Part shown: piece after piece, positions 49,454 through 58,900 of the stretch
Layout: the number at the start of each line of letters is the position of its first letter
How positions within the stretch are numbered: the stretch's first letter is position 1
From: Actinoallomurus liliacearum
Lineage (GTDB): Bacteria > Actinomycetota > Actinomycetes > Streptosporangiales > Streptosporangiaceae
Assembly: GCF_039542035.1 (NCBI RefSeq)
Contig: NZ_BAABHJ010000008.1
Coordinates: 372,001 to 436,000 of the forward strand
Direction: 5' to 3'
Length of the DNA stretch: 64,000 bases
Position numbers and translations under genes: made by a program
Notes under the pieces: generated by a model
What the model saw: only the letters and a program-made list of their open reading frames with translations
Databases searched by the model: none
Told to the model about the DNA's origin: nothing

Positions 49454-51844
49454 TCAGAGGCCGGGCGTCCGGCCGACCGGTGGCGGGAAGGACGGCTGCG
49501 TCGGCGGGCCGGGCGGGGTCGTCGGCCCACCGGGCGGCGGGAACGGGTTGGACGGGGGTTCCTGTCGCGCGCCCTTGCTGACGTAGATGGTGACCGTGGC
49601 GCCCGGTTCGGCCGCGGCGCCGCCGCCCGGCGAGGTCCGCGCGACCGTGCCCGAGGGGTACGTGTCCGAGGCGACGCGCGGGCCGATGCTCACGTCGAAG
49701 CCCGCGGCCCGCAGCCGGGCGGCGGCCGCCGACGGGCTGAGGCCGAGGACGTCGGGGACCTGCACGCGGTCCTCGCCGGAGCCCTCGCTGTAGTAGTCGC
49801 CCGGCGGACTGTGGAAGTCGTGGGCGGGCACGTCCCGCAGCGCGCCGAGCATCGTCTGGCGCCAGATCGGCGCGGGGATGTCCGCGCCGAACACCTCGCC
49901 GAAGCAGCGGCCGCCCAGGCAGACGTTCCGCAGCGGATGCTTGTAGCCGCCTCGCGGGTCGCCGACCCACACCGCGCTCGCCAGGTCCGGCGTGTACCCG
50001 GCGAACCAGGCGGAGGAGAAGCCGTCGACCGTGCCCGTCTTGCCCGCGGCCGGGCGGCCGATGCCCATTCCGGCGGCCGTGCCCTGGGTCAGCACCCCGC
50101 GCAGTACGTGGTTGACGGCGTCGGCGACGCCCTTGTCGATCGCCTGGTGGCAGTGGGCGCTCGGGACCTTCAGCGCGTGACCGGCCGTGTCCGTGATCTT
50201 CGTGAGGACGATCGGCTCGCAGTACTCGCCGCGGGCGCCGAAGGCCGCGTACGCCGCCGCGACCCGCAACGGCGAGACCGTGTTGAAGCCGAGCGTGAAC
50301 GAGGGGTACTGCTGCAGCGCCGAGCCGTCGGCGCGGCGCATGCCGAGCTTCTCGGCCATCTTCACCGTGTCGCAGAGGCCGACCTCCTTCTCCAGCCGGA
50401 GGAAGAAGGTGTTGACCGAGTGCCACGTCCCGGTGACGAGGCTGAACGTCCGGCCGCCCTCGCCGTCGGCGGCGTTGCCCAGCGACTCCGTGGAGCCGAC
50501 CGGCTTGCCGTCGCAGTCGCGGAACCCGGTCGGCGTGTAGTGGTCGGGGGCCATCAGGCGGTGCCCGAACGGCATGCCCTGGTCCAGCGCGGCCGCCAGC
50601 GTGAAGATCTTGAAGGTGGATCCGGCCTGCATGCCGATGCTGGTGCCGTGGTCGGAGTCGGCGGCGAAGTCGACCCAGGTCTTGCCCCGCTTCTCGGCGG
50701 GCCCCAGATCACGGTCGACCGCCATGGCCTTCACCTGGCCGGTGCCCGGCTCGACGAGCGCCTCGGCGGCCGCCTTGTGGCTGGAGTTCTTCGGCGGGAC
50801 GTAGTGGTCGACCGCGCGCTGCGCGGCGCGCTGCATCTGCGGGTCCAGCGTCGTCCGGATGATCAGCCCGCCGCGCTGGAGGAGCTTGGTGCGGATCTTG
50901 ACGGTCTTGCCGAAGATCGGATTGCCGAGGATCTCCCGCTCGACGTAGTCGCAGAAGAACGGCGCCGAGCTCTCCACGCAGCCGTTCGGCGTCGACGTGA
51001 CGTGCAGGTCGAGACCGGCCCGCTCGGCGTCCGACGCGGTCGCGGCGGGCAGCCAGCCGAGGTCGCTCATCCGTTGCAGCACGGTGTTGCGCCGTTGCTT
51101 GGCCAGGCCCGGGTTGACGGTCGGGTCGTAGGCGTACGGGTAGCGGACGATCCCGGCCAGCAGCGCCGCCTCGGGCAGGGACAACTTGGCGGCGGAGTGG
51201 CCGAAGTAGTGCCGGGAGGCGGCCTCGACGCCGTACGCTCCCCCGCCGAAGTAGGCGATGTTGAGGTACCGCTCGAGGATCTGGTCCTTGGTGAGCTGCT
51301 TCTCCATCGCCACGGCGTAGCGCAGCTCGCGGAGCTTGCGCGCCGGCGTCGTCGCCAGCGCCGACCGGCGTTCGGCGTCGTTGTCGGCGGTCTCGACGAG
51401 GAGGTTCTTGACGTACTGCTGGGTGATGCCCGACCCGCCCTGCGTGACCTGACCGGCGGCGAGGTTGCTGGCCAGTGCGCGTACCGTGCCCTTGAGGTCC
51501 AGCCCGCCGTGCTCGTAGAAGCGGCTGTCCTCGATGGCGAGGATCGCCTTGCGCATGATCGGCGCGACCTTGTTCAGCGGCACGTCGATGCGGTTCTCGT
51601 AGTAGAACGTGGCCAGCTTCGACCCGTCGGCGGCGAGGATCACCGAACGCTGGGCCACCGGAGGGGTCCGCAGATCGCCGGGAATGGCCTCGAACCAGTT
51701 GGCGCCGTTGCGCGCGCCCACACCGACCATGCCGACGGTGGAGAAGGCGATGAGCGCCGCCAGCACTCCGGCGACGACACCGGCGCCCGCGAGACGCCCC
51801 ATGATCCGCAGGGCGTCACTCCGCGGGCCTTCCCCAGTTGACAC
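49454..51844 (-). CDS. Class A penicillin-binding protein (transglycosylase/transpeptidase) with PASTA domain
   Basis: About 796 residues. One membrane helix near the N-terminus, a GT51 glycosyltransferase domain (EDSRFYEHGGLDLKG; GGSGITQQYVKN; LTKDQILERYLNIAYFG) and a transpeptidase domain with SxxK GSTFKIF, SxN HSVNTFF and KTG GKTGTVDG, all intact. A PASTA domain (VQVPDVLGLSPSAAAARLRAAGFDV) and a Pro-rich tail end it. Cys pairs in the periplasmic part (CVESSAPFFCDYV; LCDTV; CHQ) suggest disulfides. The start is uncertain: GTG (complement 51842-51844) is used; TTG codons 17 codons upstream or ATG at 51802 are alternatives. A tandem paralogue lies 126 bp upstream. Confidence 0.93.
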   Translation of the reverse strand: MSTGEGPRSDALRIMGRLAGAGVVAGVLAALIAFSTVGMVGVGARNGANWFEAIPGDLRTPPVAQRSVILAADGSKLATFYYENRIDVPLNKVAPIMRKAILAIEDSRFYEHGGLDLKGTVRALASNLAAGQVTQGGSGITQQYVKNLLVETADNDAERRSALATTPARKLRELRYAVAMEKQLTKDQILERYLNIAYFGGGAYGVEAASRHYFGHSAAKLSLPEAALLAGIVRYPYAYDPTVNPGLAKQRRNTVLQRMSDLGWLPAATASDAERAGLDLHVTSTPNGCVESSAPFFCDYVEREILGNPIFGKTVKIRTKLLQRGGLIIRTTLDPQMQRAAQRAVDHYVPPKNSSHKAAAEALVEPGTGQVKAMAVDRDLGPAEKRGKTWVDFAADSDHGTSIGMQAGSTFKIFTLAAALDQGMPFGHRLMAPDHYTPTGFRDCDGKPVGSTESLGNAADGEGGRTFSLVTGTWHSVNTFFLRLEKEVGLCDTVKMAEKLGMRRADGSALQQYPSFTLGFNTVSPLRVAAAYAAFGARGEYCEPIVLTKITDTAGHALKVPSAHCHQAIDKGVADAVNHVLRGVLTQGTAAGMGIGRPAAGKTGTVDGFSSAWFAGYTPDLASAVWVGDPRGGYKHPLRNVCLGGRCFGEVFGADIPAPIWRQTMLGALRDVPAHDFHSPPGDYYSEGSGEDRVQVPDVLGLSPSAAAARLRAAGFDVSIGPRVASDTYPSGTVARTSPGGGAAAEPGATVTIYVSKGARQEPPSNPFPPPGGPTTPPGPPTQPSFPPPVGRTPGL

Positions 51845-51970
51845 GGGCTCAGCGTACGACGAACCGGACCCGGAAGGATCTCCACGGGTCAACAAAAGGC
51901 CATCGAAATCAGGCCACTATGGGACGAGGAGCGACATTTCGACTGCGGCGGCGAGGCTGCGGCGGCGGTG

Positions 51971-54181
51971 TCAGTCTCCCTTCCACGGCCAGGCGAACGG
52001 CGGATCGAAGAACCAGGGCAGGCGACCGTTCGGCTCGGGGGCATCCTTCTGATCCTGTTCCGCCCCCATGCCCTTCTCCTTGGTCTTGTCCTTGTCCTTG
52101 TCCTTGTCCTTGTCGTCCTCCTTCTCGCCGTCGCCCTCCCGGAAGTACTCCCCCGGCGGGGCCTCGAAGTCGTGCTCCGGAACCCCCTTCAGGGCGGCCT
52201 CCATCGTCTCCCGCCAGATCGGCGCCGGTACGTCCGCGCCGTACACCTGGCCGTAGCACCCCTCGCCCAGGCACACGTCACGCAGCGGATGACTGTAGCC
52301 GCCCCGCGGGTCGCCGACCCACACCGCGCTCGCCAGGTCCGGCGTGTACCCGGCGAACCAGGCGGCCGAGAAGTTGTCGACCGTGCCCGTCTTGCCCGCA
52401 GCCGGGCGCCCGATCTCGTTGCCCTTGGCGGTGCCCTTGGTCAGCACGCCCCGGAGCACGTGGTTGACCGCGTCCGCGACGCCCTCCTCGACGGCCTGGT
52501 TGCACTTGGCGCGCGGTACCGGCAGGGAGCCCGTCGGGCCCATGATGCTCGTGATCGCGATCGGGCGGCAGTAGCGGCCGCGCGCCGCGAACGCCGCGTA
52601 CGCCGCCGCGAGCCGCAGCGGCGAGACGGTGTTGAAGCCGAGCGTGAACGACGGGTACTGCTCGAGCTTCTGCCCCGTCGCCCGCCGCATGCCCAGCCGG
52701 GTCGCCATCTTGTACGTCGCGCACAGGCCGACCTTGCGCTCGAGTTCGAGGAAGAACGTGTTGACCGAGTGCCACGTTCCGGTGACCAGGGTGAACTGCT
52801 TGCCGCCCTCGCCGTCGCCCGCGTTGCCGAGCGAGACGCGCGGGTCGCCGACGCGGTCTCCGTCGCAGTTCCGGAACCCGGTCGGGACGAACGACTTCGG
52901 CGCGTCCAGCTTGTGACCGAACGCCATGCCCTTCTCCAGCGCGGCCGCCAGCGTGAAGATCTTGAACGTCGACCCCGCCTGCATGCCCAGGCTGGACCCG
53001 TGGTCGGAGTCGGCGGCGAGGTTCACCCACAGCGTGCCGCGTTTGGTGCTGTCGCCCATCCGGCGGTCGAGGGCCATCGCGGTGATCTCGCCCGTGCCGG
53101 GCCGGATGAGCACCTCGGCGGCCGCCTTGCCCGACTTGTTGTTCGCCGGCACGTAGCGGTTCAGGGCGTGCTGGGCGGCCTTCTGCATGCGGGGTTCGAG
53201 CGTGGTGTGGATCTGCAGGCCGCCGCGCTGCAGGAGGAAGCGGCGCTCCTGGGGGGTCTTCCCGAACGCCCGGTTCGCCAGGATCTCCCGCTGTACGTAG
53301 TCGCAGAAGAACGGCGCGGAACTCTCCACGCACCCGTTCGGCGCGGCGGTGATCCGCAGCCCCAGCGGCTGGGCCTTGACCTCGGCGGCCTGCGCCGGGG
53401 TGACCACCTTGAGCTCGGCCATACGGTCGAGCACCGTGTCCCGGCGCTCCCGGCCCCGCACCGGGTGGAGGTTCGGGTCGTACGTCTGCGGCGCCCGTAC
53501 GACCCCCGCCAGCGTCGCGGCCTGCGCCAGCGACAGGTCGGCGGCGTGCACCCCGAAGTAGTGGCGGGCCGCCTCCTCCACGCCGTACGCGCCGTCGCCG
53601 AAGTAGGCGATGTTGAGGTACCGCTCCAGGATCTGGTCCTTGGTGAGGTGCTTCTCGAGGCCGATGGCGAGCCGCAGCTCGCGGAGCTTGCGGACCGCGG
53701 TCGGTTCGAGCGCCTCCCGGCGCCCCGCCGCGGTGGTGGCCGTCTCGGCGAGGGCGTTCTTGACGTACTGCTGGCTGAGCGTCGACCCGCCCTGGATGAC
53801 GGTCCCCGCGCCGAGGTTGGCGATCAGCGCCCGCAGGATGCTCTTGGCGTCCAGCGCGCCGTGCTGGTAAAAGCGGCTGTCCTCGATCGCGATGATCGCC
53901 TGGCGCATGATGGGGGCGACCTTGGCGAGCGGCACCTCGACGCGGTTCTCGTAGTAGAACGTCGCGAGCTTCGACCCGTCGGCCGCCAGGATGACCGAAC
54001 GCTGCGGGAGCACCGGGGCGGCCAGCGACTCGGGCAGCGTCTCGAAGGAGTGGTTCGCGGCCTTCACGCCCAGACCGGTGGGCAGCAGGACCGGCAGCGC
54101 CAGGCAGGCCGACAGCACGCCGGCGGCCACCCCGGCGATCACCAGGTCCGTCAGCCGCGCCGACCGCCGCCCCGAATCCAT
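51971..54181 (-). CDS. Class A penicillin-binding protein, second paralogue with Lys/Asp-rich tail
   Basis: About 736 residues, same architecture as the downstream neighbour: membrane helix, GT51 (EDSRFYQHGALDAKS; STLSQQYVKN; ILERYLNIAYFGDGAYG) and transpeptidase with GSTFKIF, HSVNTFF and GKTGTVDN. There is no PASTA domain; instead the C-terminus has a DKDKDKDKDKTKEK-type charged stretch encoded by a hexanucleotide repeat, then a Trp/Pro end WFFDPPFAWPW. Paired Cys are conserved with the neighbour. Start: ATG (complement 54179-54181); a GTG two codons earlier is possible. Tandem duplication with divergence of the tail. Confidence 0.93.
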   Translation of the reverse strand: MDSGRRSARLTDLVIAGVAAGVLSACLALPVLLPTGLGVKAANHSFETLPESLAAPVLPQRSVILAADGSKLATFYYENRVEVPLAKVAPIMRQAIIAIEDSRFYQHGALDAKSILRALIANLGAGTVIQGGSTLSQQYVKNALAETATTAAGRREALEPTAVRKLRELRLAIGLEKHLTKDQILERYLNIAYFGDGAYGVEEAARHYFGVHAADLSLAQAATLAGVVRAPQTYDPNLHPVRGRERRDTVLDRMAELKVVTPAQAAEVKAQPLGLRITAAPNGCVESSAPFFCDYVQREILANRAFGKTPQERRFLLQRGGLQIHTTLEPRMQKAAQHALNRYVPANNKSGKAAAEVLIRPGTGEITAMALDRRMGDSTKRGTLWVNLAADSDHGSSLGMQAGSTFKIFTLAAALEKGMAFGHKLDAPKSFVPTGFRNCDGDRVGDPRVSLGNAGDGEGGKQFTLVTGTWHSVNTFFLELERKVGLCATYKMATRLGMRRATGQKLEQYPSFTLGFNTVSPLRLAAAYAAFAARGRYCRPIAITSIMGPTGSLPVPRAKCNQAVEEGVADAVNHVLRGVLTKGTAKGNEIGRPAAGKTGTVDNFSAAWFAGYTPDLASAVWVGDPRGGYSHPLRDVCLGEGCYGQVYGADVPAPIWRETMEAALKGVPEHDFEAPPGEYFREGDGEKEDDKDKDKDKDKTKEKGMGAEQDQKDAPEPNGRLPWFFDPPFAWPWKGD
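52085..52114. repeat. Five tandem CTTGTC hexamers in the second PBP gene
   Basis: Five exact 6-bp units at 52085-52114 encode the Lys-Asp repeat of the PBP tail (read on the minus strand). Changes in copy number stay in frame and would only vary tail length. Confidence 0.9.
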
Positions 54182-54275
54182 CCCCACACTTCGCGGTCAT
54201 CCCCACACAGACGGTGATCGGAAACCTGGGGAGGGGATTCACCGGCCATCGCCGTAGCCGTCCCGGTCTCGCCGG

Positions 54276-55205
54276 TTATCGACCCTCTTGCCGCTGCTCG
54301 ACGCGCTCCTGGAAACGGCGGGCGGCGGCGCGGAGCTCGGCCTCGGGGTCGCGGCCCTCCTCGCGGAGCCGGCGGACGAGCGCGAACAGGTCCGCGCCCA
54401 CGCCGTCGTCGGCGAACAGCTCCTCCGGCACGTCGGCCTTTGCCGCGCGCCGCTGCAACTGGGCCGCGAGCGAGAGTGCCGGCTGGGACATCGGGACCCC
54501 GTGGAAGATCGAGGCGTCCTCGCCCCGCTCCGCGGACTTGATCTTGTCCCAGTTGGCGTTGACCTCGTCGGCGTCCGCGACCGTGACGTCGCCGAACACG
54601 TGCGGATGGCGACGGACGAGCTTCTCGACGATGCCCTCGGCCACGTCGTCCACGGTGAACTCCGGCGACACCTCCGCGTGGAAGACCACCTGCATGAGGA
54701 CGTCACCGAGCTCCTCGCGCAGGGCCTCGAGGTCGCCGCCCTCGATGGTGTCGACGACCTCGTACGCCTCCTCGAGGAGGTACGGCGCGAGGGAGGCGTG
54801 CGTCTGCTTGCGGTCCCAGGGGCACTCGCGGCGCAGCGTCTCCATCACGGTGACGAGGTCGAGGAACCGCGCGCCGGGCAGGTCGTACGCGCCCTGGACG
54901 ACCTCGAGCGGCGGGGGCTCGTCCAGCCCGACGAGGACCGAGCCGACCGAACGCATCAGCGCCTCGTCGCCGTCGGGGTCCGCCAGCCACACCACGGTGC
55001 CGGCCGACGCCTCGCGTACGAGGGCCGTGGCGTCCGGCTCGACGACCTCGACCGTGACGCCGGCCGCGCGGACGTACGGCACCTGCGGGTGGTCGGCCGA
55101 GCCGGCGAGCACCCGGCCGGCCGAGCGCAGCGTCTCCCAGGCCGACCAGGTCAGCTGCCCCGGCGCGACCCGCGGTGAGGAGGCGAGGAAGATCAGGCCT
55201 GGCAC
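54276..55205 (-). CDS. mazG: Nucleoside triphosphate pyrophosphohydrolase MazG
   Basis: A 309-residue enzyme hydrolysing NTPs/dNTPs, including oxidised ones. The MazG fold begins near 110 with LVTVMETLRRECPWDRKQTHASLAPYLLEEAYEVVD, then EELGDVLMQVVFHAEVS; the EExxE/ExxD metal ligands are present. The 110-residue N-terminal extension (LIFLASSPRVAPGQLTW) is characteristic of actinobacterial MazG and of unknown role. GTG (complement 55203-55205) overlaps the SurA-like gene end by 13 bp. A mutagenesis-avoidance gene beside mfd fits. Confidence 0.93.
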   Translation of the reverse strand: MPGLIFLASSPRVAPGQLTWSAWETLRSAGRVLAGSADHPQVPYVRAAGVTVEVVEPDATALVREASAGTVVWLADPDGDEALMRSVGSVLVGLDEPPPLEVVQGAYDLPGARFLDLVTVMETLRRECPWDRKQTHASLAPYLLEEAYEVVDTIEGGDLEALREELGDVLMQVVFHAEVSPEFTVDDVAEGIVEKLVRRHPHVFGDVTVADADEVNANWDKIKSAERGEDASIFHGVPMSQPALSLAAQLQRRAAKADVPEELFADDGVGADLFALVRRLREEGRDPEAELRAAARRFQERVEQRQEGR

Positions 55206-55876
55206 GAGACTCCGCCGCTCGTGGTCGGCGTGCCGGAGTCCGGCTTGGACAGGGTCGGGCAGACCGGGCCGAGGGCCATGTGCTGGAAGTCGAAGGAGCC
55301 GTAGCGCGGGTTCACGTCAAGCTTCAGCCGGCGGCCCGCCCGCTGGTACATGCCGGCGACCTGCTGCAGCGCCTGCTGCTGGGACTGCTGGTCCTGCGCG
55401 GTGGTCACGCCGTACTTCTGCATGAGCTCCTGGCGGAGGACGACCGACTTCACGTAGTCGCGGCTGTACTCGGTCGGCAGGCCCTGGGCGAGCACGTTGG
55501 CGTCGATGGTGGGCAGCCCGCCGTTCTGCGCGATGATCGCGTCGACCTGGCCGCCGCTGACGCTCACGCCGTCGGCGCGCCCGACCTCGTCCCAGACCTT
55601 CATGTCGACGAGCTGGTACAGGGCGCTGCGCTGCGGGGAGGACGGGTCGAACGGCACCTGCTGCCCCTGGGCCTGCGCCTGCTGGGCGATCTGCTGCGCG
55701 CCCGGGTACTTCGGCAGCTCCTTGGACCACTTGTCGACCGTCGAGTTCAGCTTCGCGATCGTGATGCGGTCGTTCCCGACCAGAGCCGCCGCCCCCGTCT
55801 TCACGGGGCCGCAGGCGGTGAGCGCCGTGCCGGCCAGCGCGGCGGCGATCATGATCTTGAATGGCTTACGGATCAC
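55193..55876 (-). CDS. SurA N-terminal-like (SurA_N_3) lipoprotein, peptidyl-prolyl isomerase-type chaperone
   Basis: A 227-residue lipoprotein: signal with lipobox ALTAC (Cys22), then a SurA-like helical N-terminal domain (GNDRITIAKLNSTVDKWSKELP ... LYQLVDMKVWDEVGRADGVSVSGGQVD). No rotamase (parvulin) domain is visible, so it is a chaperone-like or reduced version. Two Cys at the end (GPVCPT, VSCQA) could pair. Start GTG (complement 55874-55876) behind AAGGA. Lies between mfd and mazG where mycobacteria have a different envelope gene. Confidence 0.87.
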   Translation of the reverse strand: MIRKPFKIMIAAALAGTALTACGPVKTGAAALVGNDRITIAKLNSTVDKWSKELPKYPGAQQIAQQAQAQGQQVPFDPSSPQRSALYQLVDMKVWDEVGRADGVSVSGGQVDAIIAQNGGLPTIDANVLAQGLPTEYSRDYVKSVVLRQELMQKYGVTTAQDQQSQQQALQQVAGMYQRAGRRLKLDVNPRYGSFDFQHMALGPVCPTLSKPDSGTPTTSGGVSCQA

Positions 55877-55969
55877 AGCGTCCTTCTCAATTCCTCGCCC
55901 GCGGGGGTCGCGGGGTACGTCCGGTACCGGGGATCTCCTCGCCCCGACTCGTCATCTGGCCGTGGCTCG

Positions 55970-58900
55970 TCATCGGGCCACGGGATCGGGCAGGAACAGC
56001 GCCTCCACCAGATCGGTACACCATTTCAGCAGCTCCTGGTCGCGCAGCGGACGCCCGCCGAGCGGAGCGGTCTTGGGCACCGGCACCAGCAGGGTATTCG
56101 TCGCCGTCTTCAGGATGCTCTTCGGGTACAGGCGCTGGAGCCGCACCGTGCGCGACTCCGGCAGGCTGACCGGCGAGAACCGGATGTGGTTGCCCTGCAG
56201 GGTGACGTCCGTTAGCCCGCCCCGGCGGGCCAGGGCACGGAACCGCGCGACCTCCAGGAGGTTCAGCACCGGCACCGGCGGCGGCCCGAAGCGGTCGGCC
56301 AGCTCGTCGCGGACGGCGATGATCTCGTCGTCGTTCTGGATCGCCGCGATCCGGCGGTACGCGTCCAGCCGCAGGCGCTCGCCGGGGACGTACTCGTGCG
56401 GAATGTGCGCGTCGACCGGCAGCTCCACCTTGACCTCGGGCGTCTCGGGGACGCCCTCCTCCCGCAGCTCGCGCACGGCCTCGCCGACCATGCGCACGTA
56501 CAGGTCGAAGCCGACGCCGGCGATGTGCCCGGACTGCTCGGCGCCCAGGACGTTGCCGGCGCCCCGGATCTCCAGATCCTTCATGGCCACGAACATGCCC
56601 GCGCCGATCTCGGTGTGCTGGGCGATCGTCGCCAGCCGCTCGTGCGCGGTCTCGGTCAGCGGCGCCTCGGGCGGGTACAGGAAGTAGGCGTACGCGCGCT
56701 CCCGGCCACGGCCGACCCGCCCGCGCAGCTGGTGCAGCTGCGACAGGCCGTACATGTCGGCGCGGTCGACGATCAGGGTGTTGGCGTTCGGGATGTCCAG
56801 GCCGCTCTCCACGATCGTGGTCGCGACGAGGACGTCGTACTCCTTCTCCCAGAAGTCGACCATGATCTTCTCGAGCTGGTGCTCGTTCATCTGGCCGTGC
56901 GCGACGCCGACCCGGGCCTCCGGCACCAGCTCGGTGAGGTGCTTGGCGACCTTGTCGATCGAGCGCACCCGGTTGTGCACGAAGAAGACCTGGCCCTCGC
57001 GGAGCAGCTCCCGCCGGATGGCCGCGGCGATCTGCTTGTCGTCGTACGGCCCGACGAACGTCAGGACCGGGTGCCGCTCCTCCGGCGGGGTGAGGATCGT
57101 CGACATCTCCCGGATGCCGGTGAGCCCCATCTCGAGGGTGCGCGGGATCGGCGTGGCCGACATGGCGAGCACGTCGACCTGGGTCCGCATCTCCTTGAGG
57201 CGTTCCTTGTGCTCGACGCCGAACCGCTGCTCCTCGTCGATGATGATCAGACCGACGTCCTTGAAGCGGGTCTCCGGCGAGAGCAGGCGGTGCGTGCCGA
57301 TGACGAGGTCGACGGTGCCCTCGGCGACGCCGCGCAGCGTCTCCGCGACCTCCTTGTCGGTTTGGAACCGGCTGACCGGCTTGATCACCACCGGGAACGA
57401 CGCGAACCGCTCGGTGAACGTCGACAGGTGCTGCTGCACCAGCAGGGTCGTCGGCACCAGCACCGCGACCTGCTTGCCGTCCTGCACGGCCTTGAACGCC
57501 GCCCGCACCGCGATCTCGGTCTTGCCGTAGCCCACGTCGCCGCAGATCAGGCGGTCCATCGGGACCGGCTTCTCCATGTCGGACTTGACCTCGTCGATGG
57601 CGGCGAGCTGGTCCGGCGTCTCGATGTACGGGAAGGCGTCCTCCAGCTCGCGCTGCCACGGGGTGTCCGCCTGGAAGGGATGCCCCGGCGACGCCTGGCG
57701 GGCCGAGTAGAGCCGGATCAGCTCGCCCGCGATCTGGCGGACGGCCTTGCGCGCCCGGCCCTTCTGCTTCTGCCACTCGGCGCCGCCGAGCCGGTGCAGG
57801 CTGGGCGCCTCGCCGCCGACGTAGCGGGTGACCTCGTCGAGCTGGTCGGTCGGCACGAACAGCCGGTCGCCCTTGGCGTACTCGATGATGAGGTACTCGC
57901 GGGTGGCGCCCTGCACGGTCCGGCTGGCCATCTCGACGTACCGGCCCACGCCGTGCTGCTCGTGCACGATGTAGTCGCCGACGGTGAGCTGCAGCGGGTC
58001 CACGCCGCCGCGCCGCCGCGACGGCATACGCCGCATGTCCTTCGTGGAGGACTTCTGCCCCGACAGGTCGGTCTCGGTGAGCACGGCGAGCTTGACGGCC
58101 TCCCAGACGAAGCCGTGGTCGAGCAGGCCGCAGGCGACGTTCACGATCGCCGGCTCCGGCGCTCCGGGCAGCTCGGTGACCTTCGCGCCGAGCCCCTGCT
58201 CGCGGACCACCTCGGCCAGCCGCTCGGCCGGGCCGTGGCCCTCGGTGACGAGCACGACCCGCCACTCCTCGTGGATCCAGCCCTTGACGTCGCCCATCAC
58301 CCGCTGGGTGTCGCCCCGGTAGGCCTCCGCCGCGCGCGCCCCGATCCGGAGCGCGCCGCCGTCGCCCGAGTCCGGTGCCTCGTCGGCGGCCACCTCGGTG
58401 AGCTCGCCGGTGGCCGCGGAGTACTCGCGGCGGGTCCGGCCGGTGCCCGCCGACTCGGCGCTCGCGAACGGCGTGATCGTCCACCACGCCAGGCCGAGCT
58501 CCCCGGCGTGGTCGCGGACCTCGTCCAGCGTCTTGTACGCGGCCGCGCCCAGGTCGATGGGCGCCTCGCCGCCGGCGGCCGCGTTCACCCACGACGCCTC
58601 GAGGAACTCCTGGCTCGTGCTGACCAGCTCGGCGGCCCGGGTACGGATGCGCTCGGGGTCGCAGACGACCGCCGAGGAACCGGCCGGCAGGACGTCGAGG
58701 AGCAGCTCCATGTGGTCGGCGAGGACCGGCGCGAACGCCTCCATCCCCTCGACCGCCGCGCCGTCGGCGATCTGCTCGAGGACGTCGGCGAGCGCCGGGT
58801 GCTCCCGGCCCAGCTCGCGGGCGCGCTCGCGCACGGACGCGGTCAGCGGCAGCTCGCGGCACGGCGGCGCCCACAGCCCGTCCTGGGCGACCTCGAGCGA

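Noticed and set aside
51968..54217. Plus-strand frame opposite the second PBP gene
   Set aside because: Antisense of intact SxxK, SxN and KTG motifs; a shadow frame.
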